64,000 nt of DNA from a bacterium (GTDB lineage Bacteria; Patescibacteriota; Minisyncoccia; Phycocordibacterales; UBA1006), in contig JAUIMI010000002.1 of the NCBI GenBank assembly GCA_030433255.1, forward strand, positions 1 to 64,000, in the 5' to 3' direction. Made by a program: the position numbers and the translations under genes. The notes beneath the pieces were generated by a model. It ran no database searches and was not told where the DNA came from. It worked only from the letters and a program-made list of their open reading frames with translations. Below are positions 19,354 to 28,375 of this stretch, in pieces; within the stretch, counting starts at the first letter, position 1; each line of letters begins with the position of its first letter.

Positions 19354-20925
19354 TTACTGACATAATGGGAAATTTGAACAACCATGAAATATACCGTGCT
19401 TACCATCTCTTAAGACTAAATCTCCACCACAATCAGGACAGTTTTTGACATGTGATACTTCTATACTAGATAATGCTTCTTTTTCTAGCTCAGAGACAAA
19501 TTTTGATTTCATATTGTGGTTAGTTAGTATGTAATTTTTATGACGTGCTCTGGTTGTTGCAACATAAAACAATCTTCTCTCTTCAGAATTAGGATATACA
19601 TCACCAGCCTCCAAAACGATACTCAATACAGGATCATCCATAAGCTCATTTGGAAACCCTAATACATCAGTAATTACCTCAATAAGAATAGTATAATCAA
19701 ATGTTTTTCCTTTTGCCTTATGTGCTGACAAATAAACGATATCCAATTGAGAGAACACTTCTTTTAAATGTTTTAAATTTAGATTTGGATGACCGATCTT
19801 TCTTCGAGTATTAAGAGTGTATCTACCACAAATAAGAACAGTAAAAGTTCTATCATGTCGTATTGCGAGTGAATTTAAAGAGGTGAGAATATGCTGAATA
19901 ACTGCAATTTCATTTGACTTATCACATTCATTAATCTCTAAGGTCTTCTTCCCTCTTGAAGACTTAGAGCTAAACATATGTTTTTTAATTTGTATCGGAT
20001 TCTTTTGTATAAAATTACTAGTATAATCTAATATTTCTTGACTGAATCTATGAGTTTCTTCTAATTTACCTTCATAAGAAAATCCAAAATGATTACTAAA
20101 TTCGGTCATGATAGATAAATCACTTCCAGAAAAACGAAAGACTGATTGCCAATCGTCACCAACCGCATAGAGTTTTGTCTCTCCAGGCTCACCTATTAAG
20201 CTTTTGAGAAATTCATATCTACCAATAGACATATCTTGAAATTCATCGACGAGAATATATTTATAAACAGGTGTATATCTACCTTCTTTGATATATTGAG
20301 TAGCCTGATTTATTTGGTCAGCAAAATCTATAAAAGAGTTTTCTTTTAGATAAGCTTCATATTTTTCAAAAATAATTTCAAAGATATCTAAAAATAATAG
20401 GGTTCTTTTATCTTTTCGTGCTTTCTTTTGTAAAGAGAATGTTGAGTTATTTGACTTAAATAAAGTTAAAAAAGTACTTATCAATACTGAAAATTGATTT
20501 ATTTGCTTATGGTTCTTCAATGCATTAGAAACTTCATCATCAGAAATTTTTTCAAGTTTCACCCCAGCTTTTTGTAACTTTAATTTAAGCGCTTCCACTA
20601 GCCCCTTCCCTTTATCTTCATAAGAGTATGTTTCAATTAATTTACGATTTGCCTCAAGGTGAATACTTCGTGCAAAATCCATTTTTTTATGATACGCCTC
20701 AGTAGGACTTAGACCATTTGAGCCTTTAAAAAAGGGGGGTACCTCTCCGTCTTCATCTATTCCAAAATGTTCTATGGAAATATTATAATCAGGTAAGTAA
20801 AAATCTGGACGATATTTTTTTCTACCCTCTTGATTTAAGTTTTCATCAAAAACTTTCTCATATTCATACTTAACACCATGAAGAAACAAGAAGTTTGCAA
20901 TTTTTACCTCTTGAAAACTTTTCAT
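19354..20925 (-). CDS. UvrD/HelD-type helicase, C-terminal part of a frameshifted gene
   Basis: A 523-aa fragment with a nuclease-like insert (RPDFYLPDYN, EHFGIDEDGE, about 40-60), helicase motifs LVDEFQDMS, GDDWQSVFRFSG, AHKAKGKTFD and VATTRARHK, and a C-terminal topoisomerase-type zinc ribbon (CPDCGG ... CSNFPLC). It lacks Walker A, which lies in the upstream fragment. The frame stays open upstream of the ATG (20925) to the stop of that fragment, coding a further conserved-looking YRYVKNFRKVPLGG, so the two halves are one gene split by one base in an A6 run at 21000-21005. The family unwinds DNA during repair. Confidence 0.85.
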   Translation of the reverse strand: MKSFQEVKIANFLFLHGVKYEYEKVFDENLNQEGRKKYRPDFYLPDYNISIEHFGIDEDGEVPPFFKGSNGLSPTEAYHKKMDFARSIHLEANRKLIETYSYEDKGKGLVEALKLKLQKAGVKLEKISDDEVSNALKNHKQINQFSVLISTFLTLFKSNNSTFSLQKKARKDKRTLLFLDIFEIIFEKYEAYLKENSFIDFADQINQATQYIKEGRYTPVYKYILVDEFQDMSIGRYEFLKSLIGEPGETKLYAVGDDWQSVFRFSGSDLSIMTEFSNHFGFSYEGKLEETHRFSQEILDYTSNFIQKNPIQIKKHMFSSKSSRGKKTLEINECDKSNEIAVIQHILTSLNSLAIRHDRTFTVLICGRYTLNTRRKIGHPNLNLKHLKEVFSQLDIVYLSAHKAKGKTFDYTILIEVITDVLGFPNELMDDPVLSIVLEAGDVYPNSEERRLFYVATTRARHKNYILTNHNMKSKFVSELEKEALSSIEVSHVKNCPDCGGDLVLRDGKHGIFHGCSNFPLCQ

Positions 20926-20993
20926 GACTATCCCTGGTTCAATTCCACCAAGAGGTACTTTACGGAAATTTTTTACATATCTATAATATTGAT

Positions 20994-21830
20994 CTAAAGA
21001 AAAAACTCACTTATATCTTTTTCAGGGTAAAGATAAAAAGAAAAGAAATTCTCCATTTTTTTTCGTAAATTATTATCTTTAGTAAAATTTGAAACTAAAC
21101 TATAGATAAAACGAGATTGATCTTTAGTATTACCAGCAAAAGCAATATCTGGTGCCCCGCCTTCAACTTCTTTTAAAATATGATGGCCTAAGGCATTGAA
21201 TGTTGATGATTTAATTTTTTCACCCACTCTTTCTGAAATACGCTCTTCCATTTCTTTGGCAGCACTACTTGTAAATGTTATAAGTAAAATTTCTGATGGA
21301 TCTGCATATCCTTTCTCTAAAATATATTTTACTTTCCCTATAATAGTACTTGTCTTTCCAGATCCTGCACCAGCAACAATAAGCGAGCTATCTTCATCTC
21401 TTAGAATAGCTTCTTGTTGTTGATCGTTTAGTGGGTACTCTTCAATTGAATCAAAAAGATGTTTGTACTTTTCTTTTTCAGAATTAACAAAATGAGTGTT
21501 GTACACACATCGATCATTTTCACTGTAATTTGAAAGTTTTTTTATTTCTGAAATTTGGTCACGTTGTTTTTTGGTCAGAAAATAATCAAGATTTTTTTCT
21601 TTCACATAGAGAATAAGATCTGAATATTTCTTTTTCCACCCCGTAAAACTTGAATGCGTAAAATAACTCCAACCTGAAATATATTTATTAAATTCTTCAA
21701 AGGCAGTTATAAGTACATCTTTATTATTTTCATAATATTTTTGTTGATTTTTTTTAATTTTTAAAATAAACAAAACAAGAACAACTATCAAAACCACAAC
21801 TGTTAAGCTAAATATATTTATATTAGTCAT
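20994..21830 (-). CDS. UvrD/HelD-type helicase, N-terminal part of a frameshifted gene
   Basis: A 278-aa fragment with an N-terminal membrane segment (about 5-22), a coiled region, the Q motif (LNDQQQEAIL) and Walker A AGAGSGKTS (about 154-162), then FTSSAAKEM. It ends abruptly after DISEFFL at a TAG. One more T in the run encoding the two Phe residues would continue into SLDQYYRY and the downstream fragment. It may be non-functional, rescued by slippage, or an assembly error. Confidence 0.85.
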   Translation of the reverse strand: MTNINIFSLTVVVLIVVLVLFILKIKKNQQKYYENNKDVLITAFEEFNKYISGWSYFTHSSFTGWKKKYSDLILYVKEKNLDYFLTKKQRDQISEIKKLSNYSENDRCVYNTHFVNSEKEKYKHLFDSIEEYPLNDQQQEAILRDEDSSLIVAGAGSGKTSTIIGKVKYILEKGYADPSEILLITFTSSAAKEMEERISERVGEKIKSSTFNALGHHILKEVEGGAPDIAFAGNTKDQSRFIYSLVSNFTKDNNLRKKMENFFSFYLYPEKDISEFFL

Positions 21831-21896
21831 TTATACTTAAATTTTACTGAGTTATTCACTTTGATACAAGTTATTTTATAAATAAAAAACTTACCT

Positions 21897-22421
21897 CTAA
21901 TCTTTATTTATCTCTAAAAAAATATCTTTAATTCGTTCTGAATATACTTCTCCAACTTTTACTCTATAGAACTTAATTCCAACAAAACCAAAAATATCGT
22001 TCTTAATTTGATCTCCATTATTAGCTTTTTCAGTATTGTGAGATTTATCATCTACTTCAATAACAGCAAGGATTTTTCCATCTTTATTTAAAACAGCAAA
22101 ATCAACATGGCGAGATTTAATATGGTTTCTCATTTCTCTATATCTCTTTCCTATATCATTGCCTTTCCCTACACCAACAATATCTTCCATACGAACCTTT
22201 GAGAGAATAATAAACTCATTATTATTTTGTTTTGATAATTCATCAAAAAATGGTTTTTCTCGAAAGGTAAAAAAACTTTTCTTTAGGTAATAATACTTAC
22301 CAATGTTTTCTCTTTCATTTTCGCTTTTACCGTCCTGTTCTAAATTTTCTTTTAGATTTGTTAGAAATACAGTAGCTCCAACAAGAACAAGTATTCCAAT
22401 AATAATATATAGAATATTCAT
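21897..22421 (-). CDS. DUF2726 nuclease-like protein
   Basis: A 174-aa protein with one N-terminal membrane segment (about 3-20) and a DUF2726 domain (about 50-165): EKPFFDEL, VDFAVLN, AVIEVDDKSH and FGFVGIKFYRVKV. The D...E-x-D layout resembles a PD-(D/E)XK-type fold. The family often accompanies helicases and topoisomerase-like zinc ribbons. It lies directly upstream of the split helicase in the same direction, so a joint DNA-processing role is plausible (inference). Confidence 0.75.
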   Translation of the reverse strand: MNILYIIIGILVLVGATVFLTNLKENLEQDGKSENERENIGKYYYLKKSFFTFREKPFFDELSKQNNNEFIILSKVRMEDIVGVGKGNDIGKRYREMRNHIKSRHVDFAVLNKDGKILAVIEVDDKSHNTEKANNGDQIKNDIFGFVGIKFYRVKVGEVYSERIKDIFLEINKD

Positions 22422-22491
22422 ATAAAAAACATTATATCAAATAACATAAATAATTTCGATTTCCTGTTAGAGGTACACCTTTTCAATACAA

Positions 22492-22558
22492 AAATCTCCT
22501 TATATATAAGGAGATTTTCATTTGGGTCAGTTTATAAATAGGATACGGAATTTGTATA
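22492..22558. repeat. Dispersed GGGTCAG...GGATACGGAATTT repeat, copy 1
   Basis: A palindromic hairpin (AAATCTCCTT / AAGGAGATTT, 22492-22518) followed by GGGTCAGTTTAT and GGATACGGAATTTGTAT. The second half recurs at 25632-25668 and 27616-27648. Confidence 0.7.
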
Positions 22559-22588
22559 GATAAAAACCACAATTAAGTGGTTTTTATA

Positions 22589-24229
22589 TTACATCATTCC
22601 CATCCCTGGCATACCTGTTGGCATTGCTGGTGCTTGAGATTCTTTCTCAGGAAGATCAGTAATAGCAACTTCAGTTGTGAGGAATACTGAGGCGGCTGAA
22701 CAAGCATTTACAATAGCTGATTTGGTTACTTTCACTGGGTCAATAATTCCTTCAGAAATCATATCGTCAACATATGTATCTGATTTTGCATTATACCCAG
22801 CAGTATCACCTAGCTCAAGAACCTTTGATAAGACAACTCCATCGTCCTTACCTGCGTTAATGGCAATTTGTCGCACTGGTCCTTCAAGAGCTCTCATGAC
22901 AAGGTCATACCCAGCTTGCTCTTCTTCAGAGAGGTCTTTTTTCTTTTTGGCACCTAATGTGTGAGCAACTTTTACCAAAGCCGTTCCTCCTCCTGAGATA
23001 ATTCCTTCTTCAAGAGCTGCTTTGGTTGCATTCACTGCATCCTCAATCTTATCTTTCAAGTATTTCATTTCAGATTCTGTTGCAGCTCCAACGCGAATCA
23101 CGGCAATACCGCCAGAGAGTTTTGCAATACGTCCTGTAATTTTACCTCGCTCAAATTCTTTTTCCGTATTATCAAGCTGTTTTTTTAATTGATTAATATA
23201 GTTATCAATTTTTGTTTTTTCAGCTTTTCCACCGATGATAACCGTATTGTCTTTTGTAGAAACAATTCTATCTGCAGATCCTAGATGATCAAGTGTTACC
23301 TCATCAAGTTTCATGTTGATACCTGAATCAATAAAAGTCGCACCCGTTACCAATGCAATATCAGCAAGCTGTTGTTTCCGTCCATCACCAAATCCTGGAG
23401 CCTTGATACCAAGAACATTCAAACTTCCGCGAAGTTTGTTTAGGATAAAAGTTGCAAGTGCTTCACCTTCAATATCTTCGGCAATAATAACGAGGTCTTT
23501 TTTACCAGCTTGAGCAAGTGATTCAAGCACCGGAAGAACCTGTTTAACATTTGAAATTTTTTGATCAGTAACAAGAATATGTGGATTCTTCATTTCAGCA
23601 CGCATTTTTTCTGAATCCGTCATCATGTATGGCGATACGTAGCCTTTATCAAATTCAATTCCTTCAACAACGTCACTGGTAATTCCAATTGATTGAGATT
23701 CTTCAACCGTTACAACCCCATCATTACCAACCTTTTGAACAGTGTCTGCAATAATTTTTCCAATCTCTTCTGACTCTGCTGAAACCGAAGCAACATGAAC
23801 AACTTCTTCGTGAGTATCAATATTTTTTGAACGACTAATAAGTTCTTTTTCAATATCTTTTGCTGCCTCTTGAATTCCGTGTTTTACCGCCATTGGATTT
23901 GCACCCATGGCAACCACCTTCATTCCTTCTGAAATAATTTCATGTGTGAGAACCGTTGCGGTTGATGTCCCGTCTCCTGCGTTATCGTTTGTTTTGTTGG
24001 CAACCTCTTTGATCACTGAAGCTCCAAGATTTTCAAATTTATTTTCTAGTTCAATTTCTTTTGCAATGGAAACTCCATCATTCGTAATGACGGGAGATCC
24101 ATAGCTTTTATCTAAAATAGCATTGCGTCCTCGTGGGCCGATCGTTGCGCGAACTGATTGTGCAACAATATCGATACCTTTTTTCATGCTCGTGCGAGCA
24201 TCATCCTTAAATCGTACTTCTTTAGACAT
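22589..24229 (-). CDS. groL: Chaperonin GroEL (Hsp60)
   Basis: The 546-aa ATP-driven folding chamber subunit. Family landmarks include GPRGRNAILD, the ATP-site NDGVSIAKE and GDGTSTATVL (about 86-95), apical-domain EGMKFDKGY-equivalent EGIEFDKGY, GGGTAL and the Gly-Met-rich C-terminal tail (GMPGMGMM). Normal length, intact. It is co-transcribed with groES 8 nt upstream. Confidence 0.98.
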   Translation of the reverse strand: MSKEVRFKDDARTSMKKGIDIVAQSVRATIGPRGRNAILDKSYGSPVITNDGVSIAKEIELENKFENLGASVIKEVANKTNDNAGDGTSTATVLTHEIISEGMKVVAMGANPMAVKHGIQEAAKDIEKELISRSKNIDTHEEVVHVASVSAESEEIGKIIADTVQKVGNDGVVTVEESQSIGITSDVVEGIEFDKGYVSPYMMTDSEKMRAEMKNPHILVTDQKISNVKQVLPVLESLAQAGKKDLVIIAEDIEGEALATFILNKLRGSLNVLGIKAPGFGDGRKQQLADIALVTGATFIDSGINMKLDEVTLDHLGSADRIVSTKDNTVIIGGKAEKTKIDNYINQLKKQLDNTEKEFERGKITGRIAKLSGGIAVIRVGAATESEMKYLKDKIEDAVNATKAALEEGIISGGGTALVKVAHTLGAKKKKDLSEEEQAGYDLVMRALEGPVRQIAINAGKDDGVVLSKVLELGDTAGYNAKSDTYVDDMISEGIIDPVKVTKSAIVNACSAASVFLTTEVAITDLPEKESQAPAMPTGMPGMGMM

Positions 24230-24237
24230 AATAATTT

Positions 24238-24534
24238 TTAGTTATTAATAACGGCTAAAATATTTTCAATCCGGACAATTTCGTATTCTTGCTCGTCGAC
24301 CGTAACGGTGTCACCCCAAGAAAAGAGAACCGTATCACCTTCTTGTACTAGAAGTGCTTCATAACTACCATCTTCTTTTTTGATTCCTTGACCAACAGCA
24401 ACAATTTCACCTTGTTTTTTAGGTGAAGAATCTTTTTCACTACTTGCGATATATATTCCTGACGCAAGTTTTTCTTCTTTTTTTTGTATATCACGTTTAA
24501 TGAGTACGCGATCACCTAATGGCTGAATTTTCAT
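24238..24534 (-). CDS. groES: Co-chaperonin GroES (Hsp10)
   Basis: A 98-aa cap subunit for GroEL: PLGDRVLIKRD at the N-terminus, a mobile loop (KLASGIYIASSEKDS, about 22-36) and GDTVLFSWGDTVTVDEQEYEIVR. First gene of groES-groEL. It diverges from hsp20, with a perfect inverted repeat (24621-24652) between them. No CIRCE element is present. Confidence 0.97.
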   Translation of the reverse strand: MKIQPLGDRVLIKRDIQKKEEKLASGIYIASSEKDSSPKKQGEIVAVGQGIKKEDGSYEALLVQEGDTVLFSWGDTVTVDEQEYEIVRIENILAVINN

Positions 24535-24620
24535 ATGAATAAATAAAATGAATTACATAAACGTATAATAATTCTCCAAAAAGTGGAGATATTTTTTATA
24601 TATCAAATATTTTATTTTTA

Positions 24621-24652
24621 GACAAGTATTTCACGAAAATGAAATACTTGTC
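24621..24652. promoter_or_regulatory. Inverted repeat between groES and hsp20
   Basis: Perfect 13-bp arms GACAAGTATTTCA / TGAAATACTTGTC around a 6-bp spacer, roughly midway between the divergent heat-shock genes. It differs from CIRCE. It could be a heat-shock operator for both directions (inference). Confidence 0.55.
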
Positions 24653-24736
24653 GATTATTTTGTTTTTTGGTATATAAAAAATATAGCTATTATTCAGCTA
24701 TATTAATTATTCGAACTAAGATAATAAACAAAACAT

Positions 24737-25156
24737 ATGAAATTAACACGATGGAATAGCTTTGATAATCAGCTCCCTACTATTAATGACATCTTTAATG
24801 ATTTTTTTGGTTCGCATGGTAATCGAGTGCTGTCAGAACAAACATTACCTGGAATTAATATAAAAGAAGACGACAAAGAATACACTATTGAAGTTGGTAT
24901 TCCGGGAATGAAAAAGGAGGATTGTAATCTTGATATTCATGATGGTTATCTAACGCTATCGGCTGAGTCAACAAAAAATACTGAGGATTATTCACGTTGT
25001 GAATACAATTACACGTCATTTTCTCGGACCATGGCATTACCGTCAGATGTAAACGAAGAGGAAATTAAAGCAAAATACGAAAACGGTGAGTTAATTATCA
25101 CCTTACCTAAAACATTAGAAGAAAAAACTAATAGTAAAAAGATTGCTATTGATTAA
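24737..25156 (+). CDS. Small heat-shock protein Hsp20
   Basis: A 139-aa alpha-crystallin-domain holdase (about 42-130): LPGINIKEDDKEYTIEVGIPGMKKEDCNLDI motif region (spread over about 40-70), a GYLTLSAE strand, SFSRTMALP and the YENGELIITLPK C-terminal strand. It keeps unfolded proteins soluble for GroEL. It diverges from groES-groEL and is followed 2 nt later by a membrane protein gene. Confidence 0.95.
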   Translation: MKLTRWNSFDNQLPTINDIFNDFFGSHGNRVLSEQTLPGINIKEDDKEYTIEVGIPGMKKEDCNLDIHDGYLTLSAESTKNTEDYSRCEYNYTSFSRTMALPSDVNEEEIKAKYENGELIITLPKTLEEKTNSKKIAID

Positions 25157-25158
25157 CT

Positions 25159-25548
25159 ATGAATACAGAGAAATTGAAAGAACAGATTAAAAAATTTAGT
25201 TCTGATAGGGTAAAAATAGTTCTTCTTATCTTGGTTGTTGTGAGTCTAGTGTTTAACATCTTTCTTCTTACAAACAAGGTGTATGCACCAACGCAAGACA
25301 ATTATCAAAAACCAGAAGTAGTATATGAGCAACAAGTTGATACCCTATATCCTTTTGGTAAGAAACATGAATCATATAGAAAGTATGAAAATGGTGAATG
25401 GAAAACATATTCAAACACAAGTGCACTAGAAGAACATGAGATCGAAGGTATTCAAAAAGAGTTTCAAGAACGTCAAAGATTAATGCATGAGCATTTCAAA
25501 AAACAACGAGAATTAATGGATGAAATATGGGGATCGTTTTATTACTAA
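25159..25548 (+). CDS. Single-pass membrane protein of unknown function
   Basis: A 129-aa protein with one membrane helix (about 19-38), a Tyr/Lys-rich extracytoplasmic stretch and a C-terminal charged helix (about 93-122, coiled-coil-like). No family recognised. Its position 2 nt after hsp20 makes stress-linked expression likely. Confidence 0.7.
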   Translation: MNTEKLKEQIKKFSSDRVKIVLLILVVVSLVFNIFLLTNKVYAPTQDNYQKPEVVYEQQVDTLYPFGKKHESYRKYENGEWKTYSNTSALEEHEIEGIQKEFQERQRLMHEHFKKQRELMDEIWGSFYY

Positions 25549-25570
25549 TTTCTATCTCATAAAAAAATTT

Positions 25571-25598
25571 AAAAAGAACTAGTGTGCTAGTTCTTTTT
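25571..25598 (+). terminator. Terminator of the hsp20 operon
   Basis: Perfect stem AAAAAGAACTAG / CTAGTTCTTTTT with a TGTG loop. Confidence 0.85.
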
Positions 25599-25611
25599 AA
25601 ATTGATAGGTT

Positions 25612-25668
25612 GCGTATCCTATCCATGTAGTGGGTCAGTTTATGAATATGAATAGGATACGGAATTTG
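25612..25668. repeat. Dispersed GGGTCAG...GGATACGGAATTT repeat, copy 2
   Basis: GCGTATCCTAT (25612-25622) and ATAGGATACGGAATTT (25652-25667) form an inverted repeat around GGGTCAGTTTATGA. Confidence 0.65.
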
Positions 25669-25739
25669 TATAAATAAAACCATAATTAATCTTTGCATAT
25701 TTTAATTAAATATGTGATATTTAATTTATGAAATTTAAT

Positions 25740-25882
25740 TTCACACAAAAATCAACTTGGAATGTTTGGAACACATTTTCCCTCAACAGGAAGATTGATT
25801 TTTGTGTGAATAAATAACGTTCTATTTGAAATTATCTATTTAAGTAAAAACCAGTCTTTCTGATTTCAGAAAGGCTGGTTTT
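25740..25882 (+). promoter_or_regulatory. Structured leader with attenuator-like hairpin, candidate riboswitch or small RNA
   Basis: The gene-free stretch 25549-25917 holds, besides the repeat above, a 16-bp perfect inverted repeat (TTCACACAAAAATCAA at 25740-25755, complement at 25795-25810) enclosing a smaller AATGT/ACATT hairpin, then a 17-bp terminator-like stem at 25847-25882 ending in TTTTC. The second hairpin lies 35 nt before the ATG of the downstream gene. That is the layout of an aptamer plus intrinsic terminator. No known riboswitch class recognised. Confidence 0.45.
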
Positions 25883-25917
25883 CTTTAACAATTTAATAAA
25901 TCCTAAAATTTAATAAC

Positions 25918-26676
25918 ATGAATAAACAAAAAATCTTAAATGAATTTAGAGGTCAAATGGTCTTTAATAAGAAACTTACTGGCTATATCAGCTGTGAACG
26001 TGAATTTTTTCTTGTAGGCAAAAACCAAGAAATTTTACCAAAAGCAAAACATGCCTTAGCAATTCTGAACGATTCTGAATATTTTAGCTACGAGCTTTCA
26101 GCTTGCCAGCTAGAATACAAAACAGGTCCTACAAAAAATGTTTCAGAATTAATGAAACGTATTACTGAACTTGAAGCGCAGTGCCAGGATTTCGAGAAAT
26201 ATTTAAATATATCTCGAGAACTTATTGAGGTTGCCCCTAAAACCATGCCGCTTGATGTATATCAAGATCCTAGATATATACATTTTGCAAAAACCAAGAC
26301 AGCTGAACAATTACTTGGAATGATGCGCGTGACTGCATGTCAGTTTCATGTTGGAATGCCTGATTATGAAACAGCTTTGCGAGTATATAATTCAATTCTA
26401 CCTGATATAGACAAGCTTATTAAACTTGGTGACTATTCAAACCGACGAAGAATTGAGATATACAAACAAGTGGCGCCATATTGGAAACCAGAAGAAATTA
26501 CCTCTCTTGAAAATCATTATACTCAAGCCGTTGCGGGTGGATATGAACATGATCTTGGTAATTGTCATACATTAATACGTATAACAAAATATGGAACGAT
26601 TGAGTTTCGTATGTTTGGAGCAGCTCCGATACAAGACATAGCAACTCTAGCTAAAAAATGTTTAAGCTATTTGTAA
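25918..26676 (+). CDS. GCS2/YbdK-type carboxylate-amine ligase
   Basis: A 252-aa protein resembling glutamate-cysteine ligase family 2: an N-terminal acidic metal/ATP region (CEREFFLV, about 27-34), SACQLEYKTGP (about 62-72), MMRVTACQFHVGM (about 135-147) and a C-terminal TIEFRMFGAAP. It is shorter than typical GCS2 enzymes (about 370 aa) but appears complete. The reaction would be ATP-dependent amide-bond formation with an amino acid; the substrate is unknown. The upstream leader suggests attenuation. It converges on an AstE/AspA-type amide hydrolase. Confidence 0.75.
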   Translation: MNKQKILNEFRGQMVFNKKLTGYISCEREFFLVGKNQEILPKAKHALAILNDSEYFSYELSACQLEYKTGPTKNVSELMKRITELEAQCQDFEKYLNISRELIEVAPKTMPLDVYQDPRYIHFAKTKTAEQLLGMMRVTACQFHVGMPDYETALRVYNSILPDIDKLIKLGDYSNRRRIEIYKQVAPYWKPEEITSLENHYTQAVAGGYEHDLGNCHTLIRITKYGTIEFRMFGAAPIQDIATLAKKCLSYL

Positions 26677-26691
26677 AACTAAATCAAAGCA

Positions 26692-26716
26692 AAAGACCTT
26701 CATTTGAAGGTCTTTT
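26692..26716. terminator. Bidirectional terminator
   Basis: Perfect stem AAAAGACCTTCA / TGAAGGTCTTTT between convergent genes. Confidence 0.85.
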
Positions 26717-27534
26717 TACTTTTCTTTTGCAAAGAGAAATGCTTCAACGCCAATTGGATCTTTGTCTGATGGGAAAATAATATACCCATCAACATCCATA
26801 CTAATTACATCTTTATCGTGAGCGATAATTTCACCAGCAGAAACCTTATCAAAACTAAGATATTCTTTTGTGAATTTAAAATCTTCTGTTTGTTTTTTAT
26901 GCAAATAATGCATCTTCATAATATCCTGTGAGACAGCATCAAAAGGAACTTTTTGATCAATCAAATCAAAATATTGAAGAAATTGATAAGATGTTTTAAT
27001 TCCTAAATCTTTAAATTTTTCTGTGTGACGTAACGAACCTAGTTCAACACATATACCAATTTTCCCGTTGTTATCCATATATCCATCGGAACCCCCTTTT
27101 TCAAAATCATCTATATTGGTGATGACCTTGGATATATGCATCTTACTTGCGAGATCTAATCCGTTTTCACCCGTGAAAGCAAAAGTAATATCTCGATCAG
27201 AATCATCACGGTATGCATGTAGATCAAGTAATGCATCACACTCATCAAGAATCTTCATAAGCTCGTCTGCGAGAAATTCTTCATAGAATTCTGATTTTTC
27301 TCTTTTAATAAAGCAGCGGTTAAGATTCTTTTCTGTAAAACGTATATTTTGTTCTATTGCACGAGGATTAGCATGAACAAGGTACACAATACCTTGCTTG
27401 ATTTTCAAATTCTCAATCAAAAAATCTAATGTTAAAATTCCAGCTTTTTCGTTTCCGTGAACACCTCCAAAGATAGCTACTGTTTTTCCAGGTTTTCCTG
27501 AATCTATTTTTGTTATTTTAGAAGTCTTATTCAT
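26716..27534 (-). CDS. Succinylglutamate desuccinylase/aspartoacylase family zinc hydrolase
   Basis: A 272-aa M14-like metallohydrolase. Zinc ligands are His and Glu in GGVHGNE (about 23-29) and the His in LLDLHA (about 98-103). NPRAIEQNIRFTEKNLNR holds the substrate-binding arginines, and a conserved Glu appears in CVELGS. The C-terminal beta domain is present. Relatives hydrolyse N-acyl amino acids. Its pairing with a ligase of the GCS2 type suggests synthesis and breakdown of one amide metabolite (inference). Confidence 0.85.
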   Translation of the reverse strand: MNKTSKITKIDSGKPGKTVAIFGGVHGNEKAGILTLDFLIENLKIKQGIVYLVHANPRAIEQNIRFTEKNLNRCFIKREKSEFYEEFLADELMKILDECDALLDLHAYRDDSDRDITFAFTGENGLDLASKMHISKVITNIDDFEKGGSDGYMDNNGKIGICVELGSLRHTEKFKDLGIKTSYQFLQYFDLIDQKVPFDAVSQDIMKMHYLHKKQTEDFKFTKEYLSFDKVSAGEIIAHDKDVISMDVDGYIIFPSDKDPIGVEAFLFAKEK

Positions 27535-27553
27535 AGCTTTAATTATATCAAAA

Positions 27554-27645
27554 AAATTCCGTAGTCCCGAAAGGGATATTTGAAAAAGTCCTTATAAATA
27601 AGGACTTTTTCATCTGGGTCAGTTTATGGTTAGGATACGGAATTT
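27554..27645. mobile_element. MITE-like element with terminal inverted repeats, copy 3
   Basis: A 92-bp unit bounded by AAATTCCGTAGTCC and GGATACGGAATTT (inverted, one base extra). It encloses a hairpin (AAAAAGTCCTTAT / ATAAGGACTTTTT) and GGGTCAG. Its left part recurs at 29701-29765 and its right part at 22524-22558 and 25632-25668. No coding capacity. Confidence 0.6.
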
Positions 27646-27651
27646 GTATTA

Positions 27652-27681
27652 AAAAAGACTAGTATAAATACTAGTCTTTTG
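27652..27681 (-). terminator. Terminator of the lipoprotein gene
   Basis: Perfect stem AAAAGACTAGTA / TACTAGTCTTTT with a TAAA loop, just after the stop at 27700 on the minus strand. Confidence 0.75.
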
Positions 27682-27699
27682 AAGATTACATCGGATTAA

Positions 27700-28247
27700 T
27701 TATTCCAATTTTGTCAGCAACTCACTAAAGCCGAAATTGACTAATTCGCGCTCTTTCCACTCATCTTCATGGAAGGGAATAAATGAAGGCATTATCATTT
27801 CTTTAGTAATAAAATAACTAAAGAAATGATCTTGGTCCTTAATGCCATCCTTATAGGCCCAAACTGAAATTTGATTAACCGTACCATCAATGGATGGGTA
27901 ACCCTTATCGTTACGCTTTATAGCGATAAGTGCGTGTCTATTTCCTCGACTATCAAAGAAGGTTAATTGACGGTCACAAGGAACACCCCTTTCATAAACA
28001 ATAAATCCGTTTGAATTTATATGGTTAAGTAGCTTCTCAAATTTTCCTTCAGCAATAGGTATTCCTAACCTTAGTGCTTTTGACTCAGATGACTCATATA
28101 AATCAGGCTCATCAGTATTAGATACTGATTGGGCTAAATCCTGAATTTCTGTTTCAAGGGCATTAGCCTCAGATTTCTCCTTGTCGAAACAAGAAGTAAG
28201 TGAAAAATTGATTAAGATAATAGCAGTGCAAATAATAATTTTTTCAT
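27700..28247 (-). pseudogene. Lipoprotein gene frameshifted in its start-codon A-run
   Basis: On the minus strand a frame of about 180 codons is open from codon 4 to a TAA at 27700. It begins as a lipoprotein signal, KIIICTAIILI followed by the lipobox LTSC. The ATG at 28247 is followed by six A; seven would give Met-Lys-Lys-Ile-Ile-Ile in the right frame. The mature part is acidic at first (KEKSEANALETEIQD) and then has VYERGVPCDRQLTFF, NRHALIAI and FHEDEWKERELV. No family recognised. The coding frame is intact otherwise, so the break is recent, phase-variable or an assembly error. Confidence 0.7.
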
Positions 28248-28375
28248 AATTTATTTGATTTTAGTTTTTGTATTTAATTTTAAAATATCACTATATACTT
28301 ATATGTCAATTAAAAAACCAATATTTCTATTGGTTTTATGTTGAGTACTTCTTTACTCTATTTAATTTTTTGAAG

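Noticed and set aside
24535-24736. CIRCE operator for HrcA
   Set aside because: The TTAGCACTC / GAGTGCTAA pair is not present; a different inverted repeat is.
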